Assembly: GCA_947034895.1 (NCBI GenBank)
Contig: OX344762.1
Coordinates: 25,338,760 to 25,402,759 of the forward strand
Source of the DNA: Rhytidiadelphus loreus
Lineage: Eukaryota; Streptophyta; Bryopsida; Hypnales; Hylocomiaceae
Reading direction: 5' to 3'
Length of the DNA stretch: 64,000 nt
The notes under the pieces are model-generated. The model did not search any database and had not been told where the DNA came from. It worked only from the letters and a program-made list of their open reading frames with translations. Position numbers and translations under genes: made by a program. This document shows positions 1 through 11,989 of this stretch, one piece after another (within the stretch, counting starts at the first letter, position 1; each line of letters starts with the position of its first letter).

Positions 1-2119
1 CATTTAAAAAAGTTGTAGAGTGAATTTTGAGAAGTCGTAAATTGATTTGGGTTCTTCAAGTTAGGCCCGTTAACCTCATATTTTTTTGGTCATCAACTTT
101 TTAGATTTGACTTGCAAAAAAGACTTCAATTCCTTTTTGCAATTTTAGCACCCTCATAATCAAACATTATAATCTTTCACTTCATAAGTGATATTGTTGT
201 GCTTTCTTTTCCTATGTAATCTCTAACAAGTCTAGTTTGAATTCGTACGGTTACAATTTCAGAAAAATTGAAACATCTTATCAAAATGTTGGCATTTTGT
301 TCAATTTAGAGCAGTTTTCAGGAAGCTGAAAACACGCCTTGGGCATTTAGGGGTTAATATAAAACGTATATCATGTTGTCTCTAAAATTTCCTTGTGCCC
401 AAAATGAAAAATGCTTCCAAAATTGTCAATTAATAATTAAAAAAAAAAAAGAGTTGTCAATCATCTGTTATCCATCAATTTTTACAATTTGCAACCATAG
501 GATTTTATTATTGATTGGTTTTAGGGTCACAAACTAAAAACTTGATATGTGAAGGCAATGTATATGTGAGATTGATCAGTGTAAAGTGGAACAAAATGTC
601 CATCCTTGTGGGAATATAGATTTAGGTAGAACCTTAAATTGTAAAAAGTATGCATATCATCAAGGCAAAATGATGCTCTCATCCTCTTGTAGTAGTTTGG
701 ACACGAAACAAAAAAAAATACATAAATTATTTTTAAACCTTCACAAGATTAGATTTCCTAAAAGTTTTTTATTTCCTAATTTCAAAAGAAATTGAGAATA
801 GAGTACAAAATTCATAAATATTTGATTGAGTGAAATATTATTTATCAAATTACAAATCCAAATATTTACATTTTCAATAATATACTAAAAACAACTCAAA
901 AAACTTGTGAAAAATTTAAAAATTGAATGAAATGTCTAAATATGATTTTTTATTTTTTGGAGTGAATTGTAAAAACCTAACAATTTAGGGTCATATATCA
1001 ATCAATAATAATTCATTCAATAAATTTTTAGAACTAATTAAAAATTTATCATATAATTTCCAAGTGAATTCTCATTTTTCTTATTAAAGAATCTTGAAAA
1101 TTTTGTAATTATGTTAAAAAGTTTTTTCCACCAATAAATTTGAGTTAAATTTTTAAAACTAAAATATTGATTTAATTTTTTGAAAATTCATTTTATACAA
1201 CATATAATTTGTAATCCGCATGACCAAAGTTTATAGAAAAAATCTAATTTCTCAATTAGTTATGTCAATTTTTAAGGTGTATGAAAACTTATGAGAGTCA
1301 TTGTATAAATTATCTCAATTTTTGACATGATTTTTTGAAATTTTTTTTAAGTTAGGAAAAAAAATAGTTTTTTTTATCAACAATACAATTTTTATTTCAA
1401 TCAATACCAATGACCAAAGCTTATGCTACTCTACGTAAAAAGTTTGAATACTTTTTCAAATTAGATTCTCATAGAATATATTTTATTTACACAGAAAGCT
1501 TTGAGTTAGTCCATTTGGATTATTGATGTGTAAATTACAAAGAGTCTAGTTTTGTGGACAATTTAACTATCTTTTCGAAAAAATAATGCATTGGATTCAT
1601 TTTTGAACTCAATTTTCACTATTTTCTTAAAAAGAAAGGGTTCCCTATATTGTAGATTGCTTACTATTATAATTTCACCATTCAAATGATGTGCTTCAAT
1701 TTCACACTAAAAGAATGTAAAGCATTAAATGTTTTTTGAGGCCTTTGGGAGACCATGAGTTAATGTTGTGATAACTAGGTGAATACTGTAGTGATACTAC
1801 AACAGTCCTACATGGCCGAGAAGCTGCCAGCTAATTTTTCAATTTTTTTTTCAATTTCTTTTGCATTTGACGAATTTAATTTTTCTTCTGACAACTAGTT
1901 GTTCCTTCACTACGGGGGGGTAATTTTACTCCATATGTATAAATTGGAGTGAATTAAAAATCTAGTCATCTTCGTCCCTTATCAAGTCCTAAAGTCTTAT
2001 TCAAACACTTTTTAGATTAAGTCATTGTTCCTTATGCATAGGCTTTGTATTTTGGTTGCTTTAACCTCAATGGACCCTAATATTGAAATCTTGTAAACTA
2101 ATGTAGAAACAAAAGGGTC
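1..2119. other. AT-rich spacer, no gene
   Basis: Very AT-rich sequence with poly-A/T runs; every long open frame is short and of biased composition. About 1150-1740 resembles the dispersed repeat family seen best at 13829-14765: a phrase about a pathogen-free, non-coding kind such as 'ccatttggatta' followed by a delayed run of similar text recurs in the same order. I see no exon-like sequence here. Confidence 0.6.
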
Positions 2120-2870
2120 ATTATGAGAAATAACATGCCAAGCTACATGTAGGATTGGCAAAGGTGGAGGGTTTTGTTTCCATGGTAGTGATTTTGCATG
2201 ATATTTCTTATACCAAGGCTTTGCTTTCACATCACCCTAATTTAAGGTTAGAATTAAGTCAAGTTTGTAAAAATAGTGCTTTCACATTACTCTAATTTAA
2301 GGTTAGATTTGGCAAAAATTAAGCCAAGTTTGTAAAAATAGTGCTTTCACATTACTCTAATTTAAGGTTAGATTTGGCAAAAATTAAGCCAAGTTTGTAA
2401 AAATAGTGCTTTCACATTACCCTAATTTAAGGTTAGATTTGGCAAAAATTAAGTTAGGTTTGTAAAAATAGTGCCACATGTCATCTTGTTAATGGTGGAG
2501 TTTTTTTGTTTGCATGGAAGTGATTTTGCTTGATATTTCTTATACCGAAGCTTTGCTTTCACATTATTCTAATTTAAGGTTAGATTTGGCAAAAATTAAG
2601 TGAGGTTTGTAAAAATAGTGCTTTCACATTACCCTAATTTAAGGTTTGATTTGGCAAAAATTAAGTTAGGTTTGTAAAAATAGTGCCACATATCATCTTG
2701 TTAATGGTGGAGTTTTTTTGTTTCCATGGGAGTGATTTTGCATGATATTTCTTATACCAAGGCTTTGCTTTCACATTATCCTAATTTAAGGTTAGATTTG
2801 GCATAAATTAATTTAGGTTTGTAAAAATAGTGCCACACATCATCTTGTTGATGGTGTGAAGTGATATGAA
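2120..2870. repeat. 65-bp tandem repeat with higher-order structure
   Basis: A 65-bp unit (gctttcacattactctaatt..., ending ...gtttgtaaaaatagt) starts at 2278, 2343 and 2408 with almost perfect periodicity, after a shortened unit from about 2223. It then continues as a composite: a longer block (gccacatgtcatcttgttaa... to ...cttataccaaggctttg) alternates with one or two 65-bp units up to about 2850. The longer block also precedes the array at about 2130-2220. No coding potential; a satellite-like array. Confidence 0.85.
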
Positions 2871-3330
2871 CCTTTAACCTTCAAATGAGGCTATTTTATT
2901 TGTTTTGTTTGCTTCTTACAGTGAAATCTTTAGAACCGTGCATTCCCCAGTCACGTTCTTGGTATTGTCGGGAAGCTCCCTACGAAGTGGGGTGCACAAG
3001 CTTTGCTTTGTAACATTCATACTTCTAGTCTGAAAGTTATTGAACTATTTCAAAGTTTGTATGAATTAACAATTTAGAGAATTACTTTTACTTTTATTTG
3101 ATTTTGCTGTGACAACGGGCACAAAGCACACTACTCTGACGTGGAAATTCTATTTGGACACCTGAGTGCCCAATCATTTGTACACTACTACAGACCTTGA
3201 GGTACGGTACAGTACTACAGTACCTACGCTTAGTTCCATTTTGATAAAGAAAAAGGAACAGTATCTCTCATGTTCTAGCTGCTAATGTTCTCAATGTGGG
3301 CCCCGCCCCGAAAGAAAAGGTCCATATTCA
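2871..3330. other. Intergenic transition
   Basis: Sequence between the repeat array and the GC-rich leader of the receptor kinase. It holds several GTAC-core motifs (gaggtacggtacagtactacagtacc near 3200) but no ORF or RNA that I can support. It may be distal promoter. Confidence 0.4.
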
Positions 3331-5035
3331 GTCCCATGCCAATTAGGTTAACTTATATCAGTCCCCAACCCTAAAGAAAACAGAAAAAGCATCATCACCC
3401 CCCCCTGCAACCCCTCATCAAACCAATCTTCCAACAGGACAGGAGCCCCACCAATACGGGAAGCTTTGCCCATGTGCATGACTCCAGTTCCCAGGTGTGG
3501 TCCCCACATAATCATGCACCCCCAAGGCCCCAACCCAACCCCAACCAGCGTTTTCTTTTTTTGGAACAGGGCCTGCCACATGCCTTCACAGCACTGGCGA
3601 AATTCTGAAGGGGCAGAGTCCGACAGGCTCATACCTGTCGGAGAGGCGAAGAAAAAAACAAACACGCTGACTCCAAGTCCCCCCCCGCCCCCCCACACAG
3701 GCGCACACACACACACTCCCAGTGTGAACAGAGCTACCCACCCAGCCCACCCACCGAACGGGCCCACCCACCGAACGGGCCCACCCACCGAACGGGCCCA
3801 CCCACCGAAACCGGCCGACCCCACCCGCCCAGTAACGACCGACGGCAAAGATGTCGCCCCCGCTCCATCCAACGGCGACCAACTGGTCTTCCGAAAGTCA
3901 AGCTGCACGTAGAGTCTCCTACCTACTGGCATGCTCTCTACGTTCCCTCGTTGCATTTGGCGTTGCCGTTGCCGTCCTTCTCGTCGTCTTCGTCCTCGTG
4001 TGGACGAAGACGAAGACGCGCAGCTCAGACCGATCGTCGCCATGGCTGTCTCTCCTGCCACTGAGAATTCAATTCCACAGCAACACCGACGAACTGCACT
4101 CAGGACTGAATGATGATGATGATGAGCTTAGTAGCTCTGTCTGCACAGCAGTCTCAACAGTCTCCTGCCATGATCAGAAGTGCCGTGTACCCAGCCAGTG
4201 ATAGCTTTCACCCGTTTTGCAGTTTGGTAAGTAATTGGGGTGCTGGACGACGACACCTTCCTTGTTGACCGCTGCAGTTGTTTTTGTCGCCCAGGCTCCA
4301 GCCTTTGCGGCGCGTGGGCACCGAGTTCGCGCTGTAGTTATTGCGCTAATAAGGCTTTCGGTGCCGAATTCGTTTACAGTAGAGTGGTCTTCTCCTGAAA
4401 ATTCTCCCGACTTTTCTAGTGAACCCAAAGTGCTAGCTAGCTCAGAACAACATTCAGAGGTCTCGGAGATACACTTTCTGTTGTGCATGTGGGTCGCTAG
4501 TCAAAGGTGTTTGGAAATTTGGTGTCTGAGGGTTGTGTATGCGTGCTGGAGAAAAGCGTGTTGATCGATGTGTTTGTGTATTGGGGGGGGGGGAGGGGTA
4601 TTTGAGAGTAGTATAGTAGTAGCGACGCGTTCTCTGGTGACTATCTCTCGTGTCACGGCATGCGCATTTCGAATTGGTTTTGAACTACCGTTCTGTTGAT
4701 GACTGCTTCGGGAGATATGTGACTTCCGATCGATCTTTTGGATGGTGTTTGAATTTCACGCGCTACTGAGGGGGAGAATACGCGCGTTCGCGCGTTCATG
4801 GCTTAATGATCCTTTCACGCGACGTTTGATCGATTGATAGCGTGATATTTGGAGAAGCCGATCAGCGAGTGCATTTTAATTTGTTGACAGCATGAAAGCG
4901 GAGGAGCAATTTTGATCGAAGGTGAAGGCAAAGGTTGGTGTTTCGTACAAATTGAAGCAATTGCTCGAAGTTCGTGGAGTTTAGGGGTTTTCTGCTAAAG
5001 TGACAGATTACTTCCATCAACAAGTCGGTAGCTTG
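3331..5035 (+). promoter_or_regulatory. GC-rich upstream region / putative 5' leader of the LRR kinase gene
   Basis: Base composition switches sharply to GC-rich, with C-runs, a CA microsatellite near 3707-3716, and a 17-bp tandem repeat at 3746-3810. Long ORFs on both strands here are low-complexity (Pro/His/Thr on one strand, Gly/Trp/Val on the other) and match no family I know. The position just before the receptor-kinase start suggests promoter plus 5' untranslated leader, possibly with an intron; the transcription start cannot be placed by eye. Confidence 0.45.
3746..3810. repeat. 17-bp tandem repeat, about 4 copies
   Basis: The unit cccacccaccgaacggg repeats at 3746, 3763, 3780 and 3797, the last copy running into cccacccaccgaaaccgg. 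Nearly perfect copies, so a recent minisatellite. Confidence 0.9.
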
Positions 5036-5185
5036 ATGCTTGAGTTGTCTGCAAAAGTGACAAATTACTTCCACCAACAAGAAGTCGGTAGCTTGATGCT
5101 TGGGTATTCTGCAGAAGAGACGGATTTTTTGCACCACCAAGCAAGTCGGTAGCTTGATGCTAGAAATTCTGGAGAAGAGTTACAT
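4985..5185 (+). repeat. ~60-bp tandem repeat in the kinase leader
   Basis: About 3.3 imperfect copies of a ~60-bp unit with the core caagtcggtagcttgatgct and a second part like tctgcaaaagtgacaaattact. Each unit carries an ATG inside 'ttgatgct', so the repeat creates upstream start codons in the putative leader of the receptor-kinase gene. Confidence 0.85.
5036..5152 (+). CDS. Upstream ORF 1, 38 codons, in the kinase leader
   Basis: ATG at 5036 opens a 38-codon frame ending in TAG at 5150-5152. It is written by the ~60-bp tandem repeat, so the peptide itself repeats (FHQQ-EVGSLML and FLHH-QASR-type blocks). It lies 140 bases upstream of the main start at 5293 and does not overlap it. Whether it is translated is not known; the call rests on position and an intact frame. 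Confidence 0.35.
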   Translation: MLELSAKVTNYFHQQEVGSLMLGYSAEETDFLHHQASR

Positions 5186-5216
5186 GATTATCAGGAAATA
5201 TATAGATTCTTCGTAA
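5157..5216 (+). CDS. Upstream ORF 2, 19 codons, in the kinase leader
   Basis: A second ATG from the last repeat unit (5157) opens 19 codons ending in TAA at 5214-5216, in a lysine/isoleucine-rich short frame, 76 bases before the main start. It is candidate cis-regulation of the receptor kinase by upstream translation; no conservation data are available. Confidence 0.3.
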   Translation: MLEILEKSYMIIRKYIDSS

Positions 5217-5292
5217 GATTCCATTGTGAGAAACCGAATTAGAAGCATTTAATTTGGTGAATGTTGGGTTCCGAAGTGGAATTCGCACCGGC

Positions 5293-8200
5293 ATGGCGCC
5301 ACCTGGTAGCTTCACTTTGAAGCGAGCTCCGAAGGCAACATTATTTTTGAACCTCCTGCTCGTGGTGAGCTTCACCCTGGTAGTCGCTTCCTGTGGGGAG
5401 GCTCGCATGTCAGATGGAAGCTCCATGTTTGAGAATAGGAGGACGTCGGAGGTGCAGATGGGCGTGGCTAGCCTCCGCAGGGAGCTTGCAACAACTAACG
5501 CTACGGTGGGTACCTGCTTGCATTTTTTCGATCTCCTTACGAAAACACTAATAGCAAATTGGAGGTTGCTTGCCTCTTTCCGTTTTGTAGAAAAGTCTCA
5601 TCTTTGCTGAAACCCTAATTTGTAACATGAAGTTTTTACACTTGGAAGTGCGTGGAGTTCTTGAGACTGTTGAGAGTTAAGTATCCTTTAAGTAGGGCAA
5701 AGGGGTTGCGAACCCTTGTCTGTGAAATGGAGAGGTCAGTCTAGGGGAGGAAATCTCTGGATTCATACTACTACGAATCAAAGGATAACTCTACTTTGTC
5801 TGAGTGATCTCTCCTCCATTTCTTAGGGTTGAGTGATTCGTTGCTCCCCTTAGAGACATAATTTTTGGTTTTCAGACAAAGACCTACCGTTAAACCATTG
5901 CAATGCTTTCGATCTGCAGACGCTGAACGCAACAACAAGCTTATCAGAAGACGCAGACGTCCTGCTCCTCTTGAAGGCTGCCCTCACCTCCGACCCGTTC
6001 AACGTCACCCGCTACTGGAAACCGATCGGGCGGCGCCAAGTGATAAACCCTTGCAAATCCTGGAAAGGCATCACCTGCACAAAGCGAAGAGTCACATCCA
6101 TAAGCCTCTACAATCAAAGCCTCACAGGCACACTCCCCCCAGACCTAGCCCGTCTCTCTCAACTCACCACTCTCAACCTCTCCACAAACTTCTTCTCCGG
6201 ACCCATCCCCTCCTTCCTCAACTCCTCCTTACAAATTCTAGACCTTGAAAACAACAATCTCAACGGCTCCTTCCCTTCTTCACTAAACTCCTTCCCCAAC
6301 CTCACTTCCCTTGTTCTCTCATCTAACAAACTCACGGGAACCATTATGGTTACCAATCTCACAAATTTACGAACCCTAAACGTCTCGGGAAACAGCTTCT
6401 CAGGTCCAGTTCCTGCAGGTTTGAGCGTTGCATTGGAATTGCTGGACCTCAGTGACAACAATCTGGATGGGACAATTCCTAACCTTGGCGGGTTAAGGAA
6501 TTTGACTGTGCTGGACGTTGGGAATAATAATTTCCAGGGAGGTGTACCCGCAACGGTCGGCAATTGCACGAACTTGGTAACGTTAAATTTTTCACAGAAT
6601 CCGTCACTCGGTGGTGGAATACCTGCTGGGATTGGGAACTTGATTAGGTTACGCAGCTTGCAGATGGCGGGGAGTAATCTTACTGAGACTATACCGCAGG
6701 AGCTGAACGGAATATCTGGACTCACTGAGATTGATTTGAGTGACAATAGTCTGACTGGGGTGATTCCGTTTCAGAACTTGGGGAATCTGACTTCGCTTTG
6801 GTTGCAAAATAATCGTCTGGAGGGGAACTTCGTCAGCCAAGTGCCGACTTTTCCAAGATTGGAAAGTTTGGATGTGAGGAATAATGTGTTGTCGGGGAGC
6901 ATTCCTGAAGCGATCGGAGGGGTGCAGTTGAGGTCGGAGTTTCTGCTTGGTGGAAATCGGATGAGTGGCAGCATTCCTGATGGCTTGGGGCTGTTGACGT
7001 TGGTCCAGCGAATCGATCTTTCTGCCAACCGGTACGTAATTTTATTCTCACCTTCAATGTGTAGAAATATATATCATTCTCAGTTTCATTGTACTCGCTA
7101 TGGCGGACAGGGCTTTGTATGAAACATCGCTTGAGGTTGTAGCTGAAACGGTTTCAAAATTGTGATTGTTTCACTGACAAAATTGACTGAGTGATTGATT
7201 CACTTTTAGAAGGATATACTGATCAATTGATAAAATGACTGAATAGTTGATTATAGGTCTGGATCACTTGACTAAGTGATTTACATACAATCTCACCTCT
7301 AATGTGAGAAATAAACCCGGAGTGTAAGGTGTCGTGGTATCATCCATCGCAAGATTGAGTGTCAAGTGTCCAGTTGATGTAACGTAATAATTGGCAGGAG
7401 TGTCCAAGTAGAAAGATGAGATCGTGAGATTGGTAACCGACGTATTGATTCCTTGATTTGTTGATGCATGCATAAACGAACAGTCATATATGTGACATAT
7501 AATAAGTGAACATATCAGTGGTCATATAAAGAGAGATTCGTTGATTTCATTGACTTACTGATCCCTTGATATGCACAGATTCTCAGGCAATATCCCTGCC
7601 GCCATCCAGACCTGCCTGAGCCTTACAGAGCTGAACATCTCCTACAACAATCTCAACGGCTCTCTACCAGCTCTCAGTCACTTGACTTCCCTGAAGCTCG
7701 TGGACGCATCGTTCAACAACTTCTCCGGCAAAATCGCAACCACCTTCGTCAACTTGACCACCCTCCAATTCCTGAACGTCTCCTCCAACGAGTTATCCGG
7801 GGAGCTTCCACGTTTCACCCCCCACGACAACGTGACCGCGCAATCCTTTCTCAACAACTCAGCTTTATGCGGGTCTCTTCTGGGGAGAAAATGCGTTTCC
7901 AGTGGCAAGCTCGCCACCAGTACCATCGTGTATATCGCAATTGGGAGTGCAGCAGGGTTGATATTAGTTGTGGTGTTCTCTATCGTTTTGTTACCGTCCG
8001 GCAAATGCTGGACCAGGAAGGGCAGCCGGCACTCCGCCCAAGTCTCAGCCGAGCTCCAATTGAAGGTGACCCCAGATGAGATTCTCGCAGCGACAGATCA
8101 GTTTAACGAAACGGGGTACATTGGTGGGGGAAAACTCAGCACTGTTTACAAAGGGAAGCTTCCCGATGAGACGGCAGTGGCTGTGAAGAGGCTGGCGATT

Positions 8201-9663
8201 ACGATCCCTGAATCTGGAAACGAAGAGTCTGCAAAGGCGTTAGACGCGGAGCTTGAAATCTTGGGCCACATTCGGCACAAGACCTTGGTGAAGGTGTTGG
8301 GCTATTGCTCCAGTTCTGAAACGAAAGCCTTGGTGTTGGAGTACATGCCAAATGGCAGCTTGGATTCTTTCTTGCACCCACCTGAGAATGAAGAAGTGAA
8401 CAGAGCTTTTGACTGGACCGTTCGGTTTAAGATTGCGCTGGAAGTGGCTGCAGGGTTGAAGTATTTGCATTCGGAGAGCCGGCACCCGATTGTGCATGGG
8501 GATGTGAAGCCTAGCAACATTCTCTTCGATGCGAATATGGAGGCCCGGATTGCTGATTATGGAGTTGCCAGGGTTTTGAAAGAGCAGGGGCTTATTCCTG
8601 TGACATCTCCCTCCACGTCCGTCGCCACTGCTCATGGATACACGGCCCCTGGTGAGCTCTTGTCGCAGCCTGCTCTGACTGCATGTTTTTACTTATTTAT
8701 ATGCATATGATCGAATGTTTCTTTAATTTTTTCGGTGCAACGAAAATGAATAGTTCAAGCCTTTTTTTTATTGTGGCTCAATCACAAATCTGAGAGACAT
8801 ATTAGTATATTGAAGTTAAGCACCATACCTCTACTAATCTCGAAAGGAAGATGCTCAAGATCGAGCTTCCTAACAATTAATATGAAAAGCAAACCTCATC
8901 TCTGTTTTAGTGGCGAAATATACTCCGTGAAATTGGCATACCGATCTTCAATGACGTACCCCACTGAATTCTTCATATGCATACCATTCCTGGCGAGGTA
9001 GTTTTTGAAGCTTCGAATGCTTAATAGCCAACAACTTTGGCACTTTGAACATGCCATTTTAACGAACTTGCTGAACCACTAGGGAAGGTACCTAAGTTCT
9101 TCCTAACTGGAGACGATGCTATGATAGCAAGCAACGGATGCAATGTCCTAATGCTCGATTCGTGTCCCGTTTCCTTTTGAGCAGATGTGGCATCATCTGG
9201 GATTCCTAGCATGAAGGGCGACGTGTACGGCTTCGGCATCATCTTACTCCAGATGATCACAGGACGCAGCCCTTACACCCTGGAGCCCGGCCAAACGCTT
9301 CCCCAGTGGGTGCGAGCCACGATCTCCAACTACGCGGCGTTGCAGAACGTGCTGGACCCGCACCTGATGCCGGAGCTTCCGACGCACCAGCAGATGATGG
9401 CCATGGTGCTGGGCGTGGCACTCCTGTGCACACGCCACCAGCCGCAGGAGAGGCCCAACATGGAGGATGTGCACAAAATGCTGGCGCACATCCGGAGTCA
9501 GTCCTCGGAGAGTAGTACTAGTCGGCGCAAAGGATTGATGAGCTCCACAAGAAGGAGGTCTATGAGAACAAGCTCTGTGAGTGAGGTCCAGCCGGCGTCT
9601 GGTCATCAAGGGTTGCCACACACGCCTTCATTGTCGGACTGGACACCATCCAATACTGTGTAA
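5293..9663 (+). CDS. LRR receptor-like Ser/Thr kinase, 958 aa, 4 exons
   Basis: Coding exons: 5293-5505, 5920-7031, 7579-8651, 9185-9663; all introns GT-AG and phases match. The first ATG in frame is 5293 (the open frame runs up to 5254, but only from TTG). Order: signal peptide (LFLNLLLVVSFTLVVA); LRRNT domain with paired Cys and Trp (SWKGITC); about 15 LRRs (for example LDLSDNNLDGTIP); transmembrane helix at residues ~556-581; kinase from ~620 with Gly loop IGGGKLSTVYKG, Lys645 (VAVKRL), HGDVKPSNIL at 748-757 and ADYG at 767-770; then a basic Ser/Arg tail. A plasma-membrane receptor kinase; the loop (LSTVYKG) resembles the FLS2/LRR XII type. The catalytic Asp is present but the Arg of HRD is Gly (non-RD), and DFG is DYG. 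Non-RD kinases are often immune receptors (known); the ligand is unknown. Confidence 0.93.
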
Positions 9664-11989
9664 CTTCAAATGAATCCTTTCAATCCTCTCCACATTACGA
9701 GTGGAAGCATTCTCCGTCTGAATTAAAAAGGTATGTTTTTGATACAAGCTTTGGAATCTGTTCTTTCTTGTGTTGCTTATTAGAGCCTGACCGCTTGAAA
9801 ATGATCAATTGGATTGATTACATTGTGAAACAAACGGGATTCAGATGGAACCAATTTTTGTATCAGCAGAATCATTGAAGAACATTGTATATGCTGGTCA
9901 AGATGTAAAGAAATCTGGACAGGAGTAAGGCTTCATGTGAAATACTTTTAATTGCCAAAAAGAAGCATGAGTCGTACTATAGTCCCCTCGGTGGACCATG
10001 AATGTACATGGACTGTAAATTGTTTTCTTTCCATCTGTAAAAAATAGGGTCGTTGTCTTACTAGAAAAGTTGTTCAGGATTTGATTTCCAGGTAAGCTTA
10101 TATGTAAGTACTGATCAGCTTTTGTTTTTGTTCTGCCAGGTGGTGAGACAGTTTGGGTGCGGTACATAAATCGACCTCGATCTGGCTTCCCAAGAAATTC
10201 TGGTATGCAGGATTAGGCATCAATTCTGAGCTTAGACTCATTTGCGAATCATTCTGCCATTCATAGAAAGATGCAGAGATTGCATTCTGTGCTGAAAGAA
10301 AGCACAAGTGATTCACAGTCATGCATACAGAGCTAGACACGATCGGCCTGTATGTGTGTGCTGGTGTAGTGTAGACGTTCTCTCTGGAACATAGGGTCCC
10401 CAATCGATCACAATTGTATTTTATTGATCACTGTGTCATTATTGAGCTTTGAGGCTCACCTCCATTACACATGCGTTCTGAACCACGTATGTTTTATTTC
10501 TCAACCCTAGGTTTCTTCAACGAAGGCAGCGTATTTGTGACGACTGACAAGTAGGGGTTCAATTCGATTCTACCATGATTATGAATGAGCTTATTTCTGA
10601 ACTCATTCTGATCCTTAGAAGTTTGTGCACATCTTAGAGCTGAAAATCACAAATGACAACGAAATGTACGCTATGGTGCATTGCGTAACCAGAGTCAAAT
10701 GAAGAAAGCAAAAGAATTTCTACTATTTTCTTGCTAGTGTTTTAAGTGGCTTCGAGTCCATCCCTCGTCCCACATAACTTTTATCACATTGGCAATCTTC
10801 TGTTCCTTCGGTAAAAATTTCCGCAATTGCTCAAAACTAAACCTAGTTTTCAAGGATAACAGCACTGACCTGAGCATCTCATATTTTGGCGGTTTGAAAT
10901 TTTCCGACCAACTCAAAGAACTGATAATCATCGAGTACAGAATAAATGAATTTTTGATAAGTTTTTGATCGTCATTAACCCAGATAATTTTCCTTCCCAC
11001 AATTTTTCATGCTTGGAAATCAAATCGTCAGTCACGGCAAGAGTAAGGAAATTGAAACTTCAACACCTGAGCACTCCTTTTTGGGTGTAGCTAAGGGGCA
11101 GAGCGCATTCGCGAATGCGAATGGGCAATTCGTAAATTCAGATGCACGTTGCTTGTATAACTTGGATTTTCACGGGTGGAGCTGTTAGGATTCTTACATG
11201 ACTTTGATCTCTGACTAAGAATTGGGTACAAAAAGCTGGAACCATTCAGAAGCGATTGATGCATGAAATGCAGGAATTTATGCCTAGCCTGTTGACATAA
11301 ATGGATCGAATGCCTGCAATGCAGGAACGTCCTTTGATTGATACAGTATCTGTGGTCACTCGCAGTTTGTCCACCAATAATTCAATACCCACATTACTTA
11401 AGATCGATTCCAACTCTGTCGTGGAGAAAATCGCAATTATTATTGAAGATGAAAGATATTCCGATCCACCGACTAAGACTCCACCGACAGTCTTGTGGAG
11501 TAGTCGAGTGACCAGATTAGCCACATTGAAGCATGATTGTATTATTTCCAAATAACTACTGTAGAATTTCTATCGAGCCCTTGTCGGTGCAACTGCTCAA
11601 GTCCCTCTGATTCCAACTCCCCGAGGTAAATGCTTATTTTAACCCTTACAAGAAGGACTGGTGACCGTGGAAATCATACCGTGGGAATCATTGACTTTAA
11701 AAAATGCAAAAGCACTCATTGTCTAGAAGTCAAACTACTATAGAAGACCTCCTCTTTTCACAACAACGTTCCGAAGATGAATAGTTGCACTTCTATCTTG
11801 CACAAATGGAATCTCAGTCATTCAATGAACATAAAACGTTTGCCGCGTTGTTTATGGGTTAATGATACAATAGTTCTCGAAGTCCACACGGTAACTTGAA
11901 TTTCTTATTTGACGGGTGCAAAGTAGTCACCTACAAAATCTTATTTTTTTGACAATATTTACAACAATATTCTAGCCTACACTAAGTTA
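9664..11989. other. Intergenic region downstream of the kinase gene
   Basis: The first part is probably 3' UTR of the kinase. The rest is moderately AT-rich without a recognisable gene. An ATG-started 84-codon frame at 11301-11555 (+) and an overlapping 101-codon frame on the other strand exist, but neither resembles a family I know. A small palindrome (attcgcgaat) sits near 11107. Confidence 0.4.

Noticed and set aside
2120..2870. CRISPR-like array
   Set aside because: The repeats are adjacent and of 65 bp with no unique spacers, in a plant nuclear context; it is a tandem satellite.
3348..4061. 237-codon frame (-) and overlapping 148-codon frame (+) in the GC-rich leader
   Set aside because: Both are low-complexity products of C-runs and the 17-bp repeat, with no domain; GC-rich sequence keeps frames open by chance.
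5254..5292. Upstream extension of the receptor kinase start to 5254
   Set aside because: The frame is open, but the codon at 5254 is TTG. The first ATG is 5293, followed directly by a good signal peptide.
6159..6746. 195-codon minus-strand frame inside the LRR exon
   Set aside because: It is the antisense shadow of the LRR coding exon, whose repeats are clear on the plus strand.
11301..11555. ATG-started 84-codon frame (+)
   Set aside because: No recognisable motif, no exon-like neighbours, and an equally long frame on the other strand.
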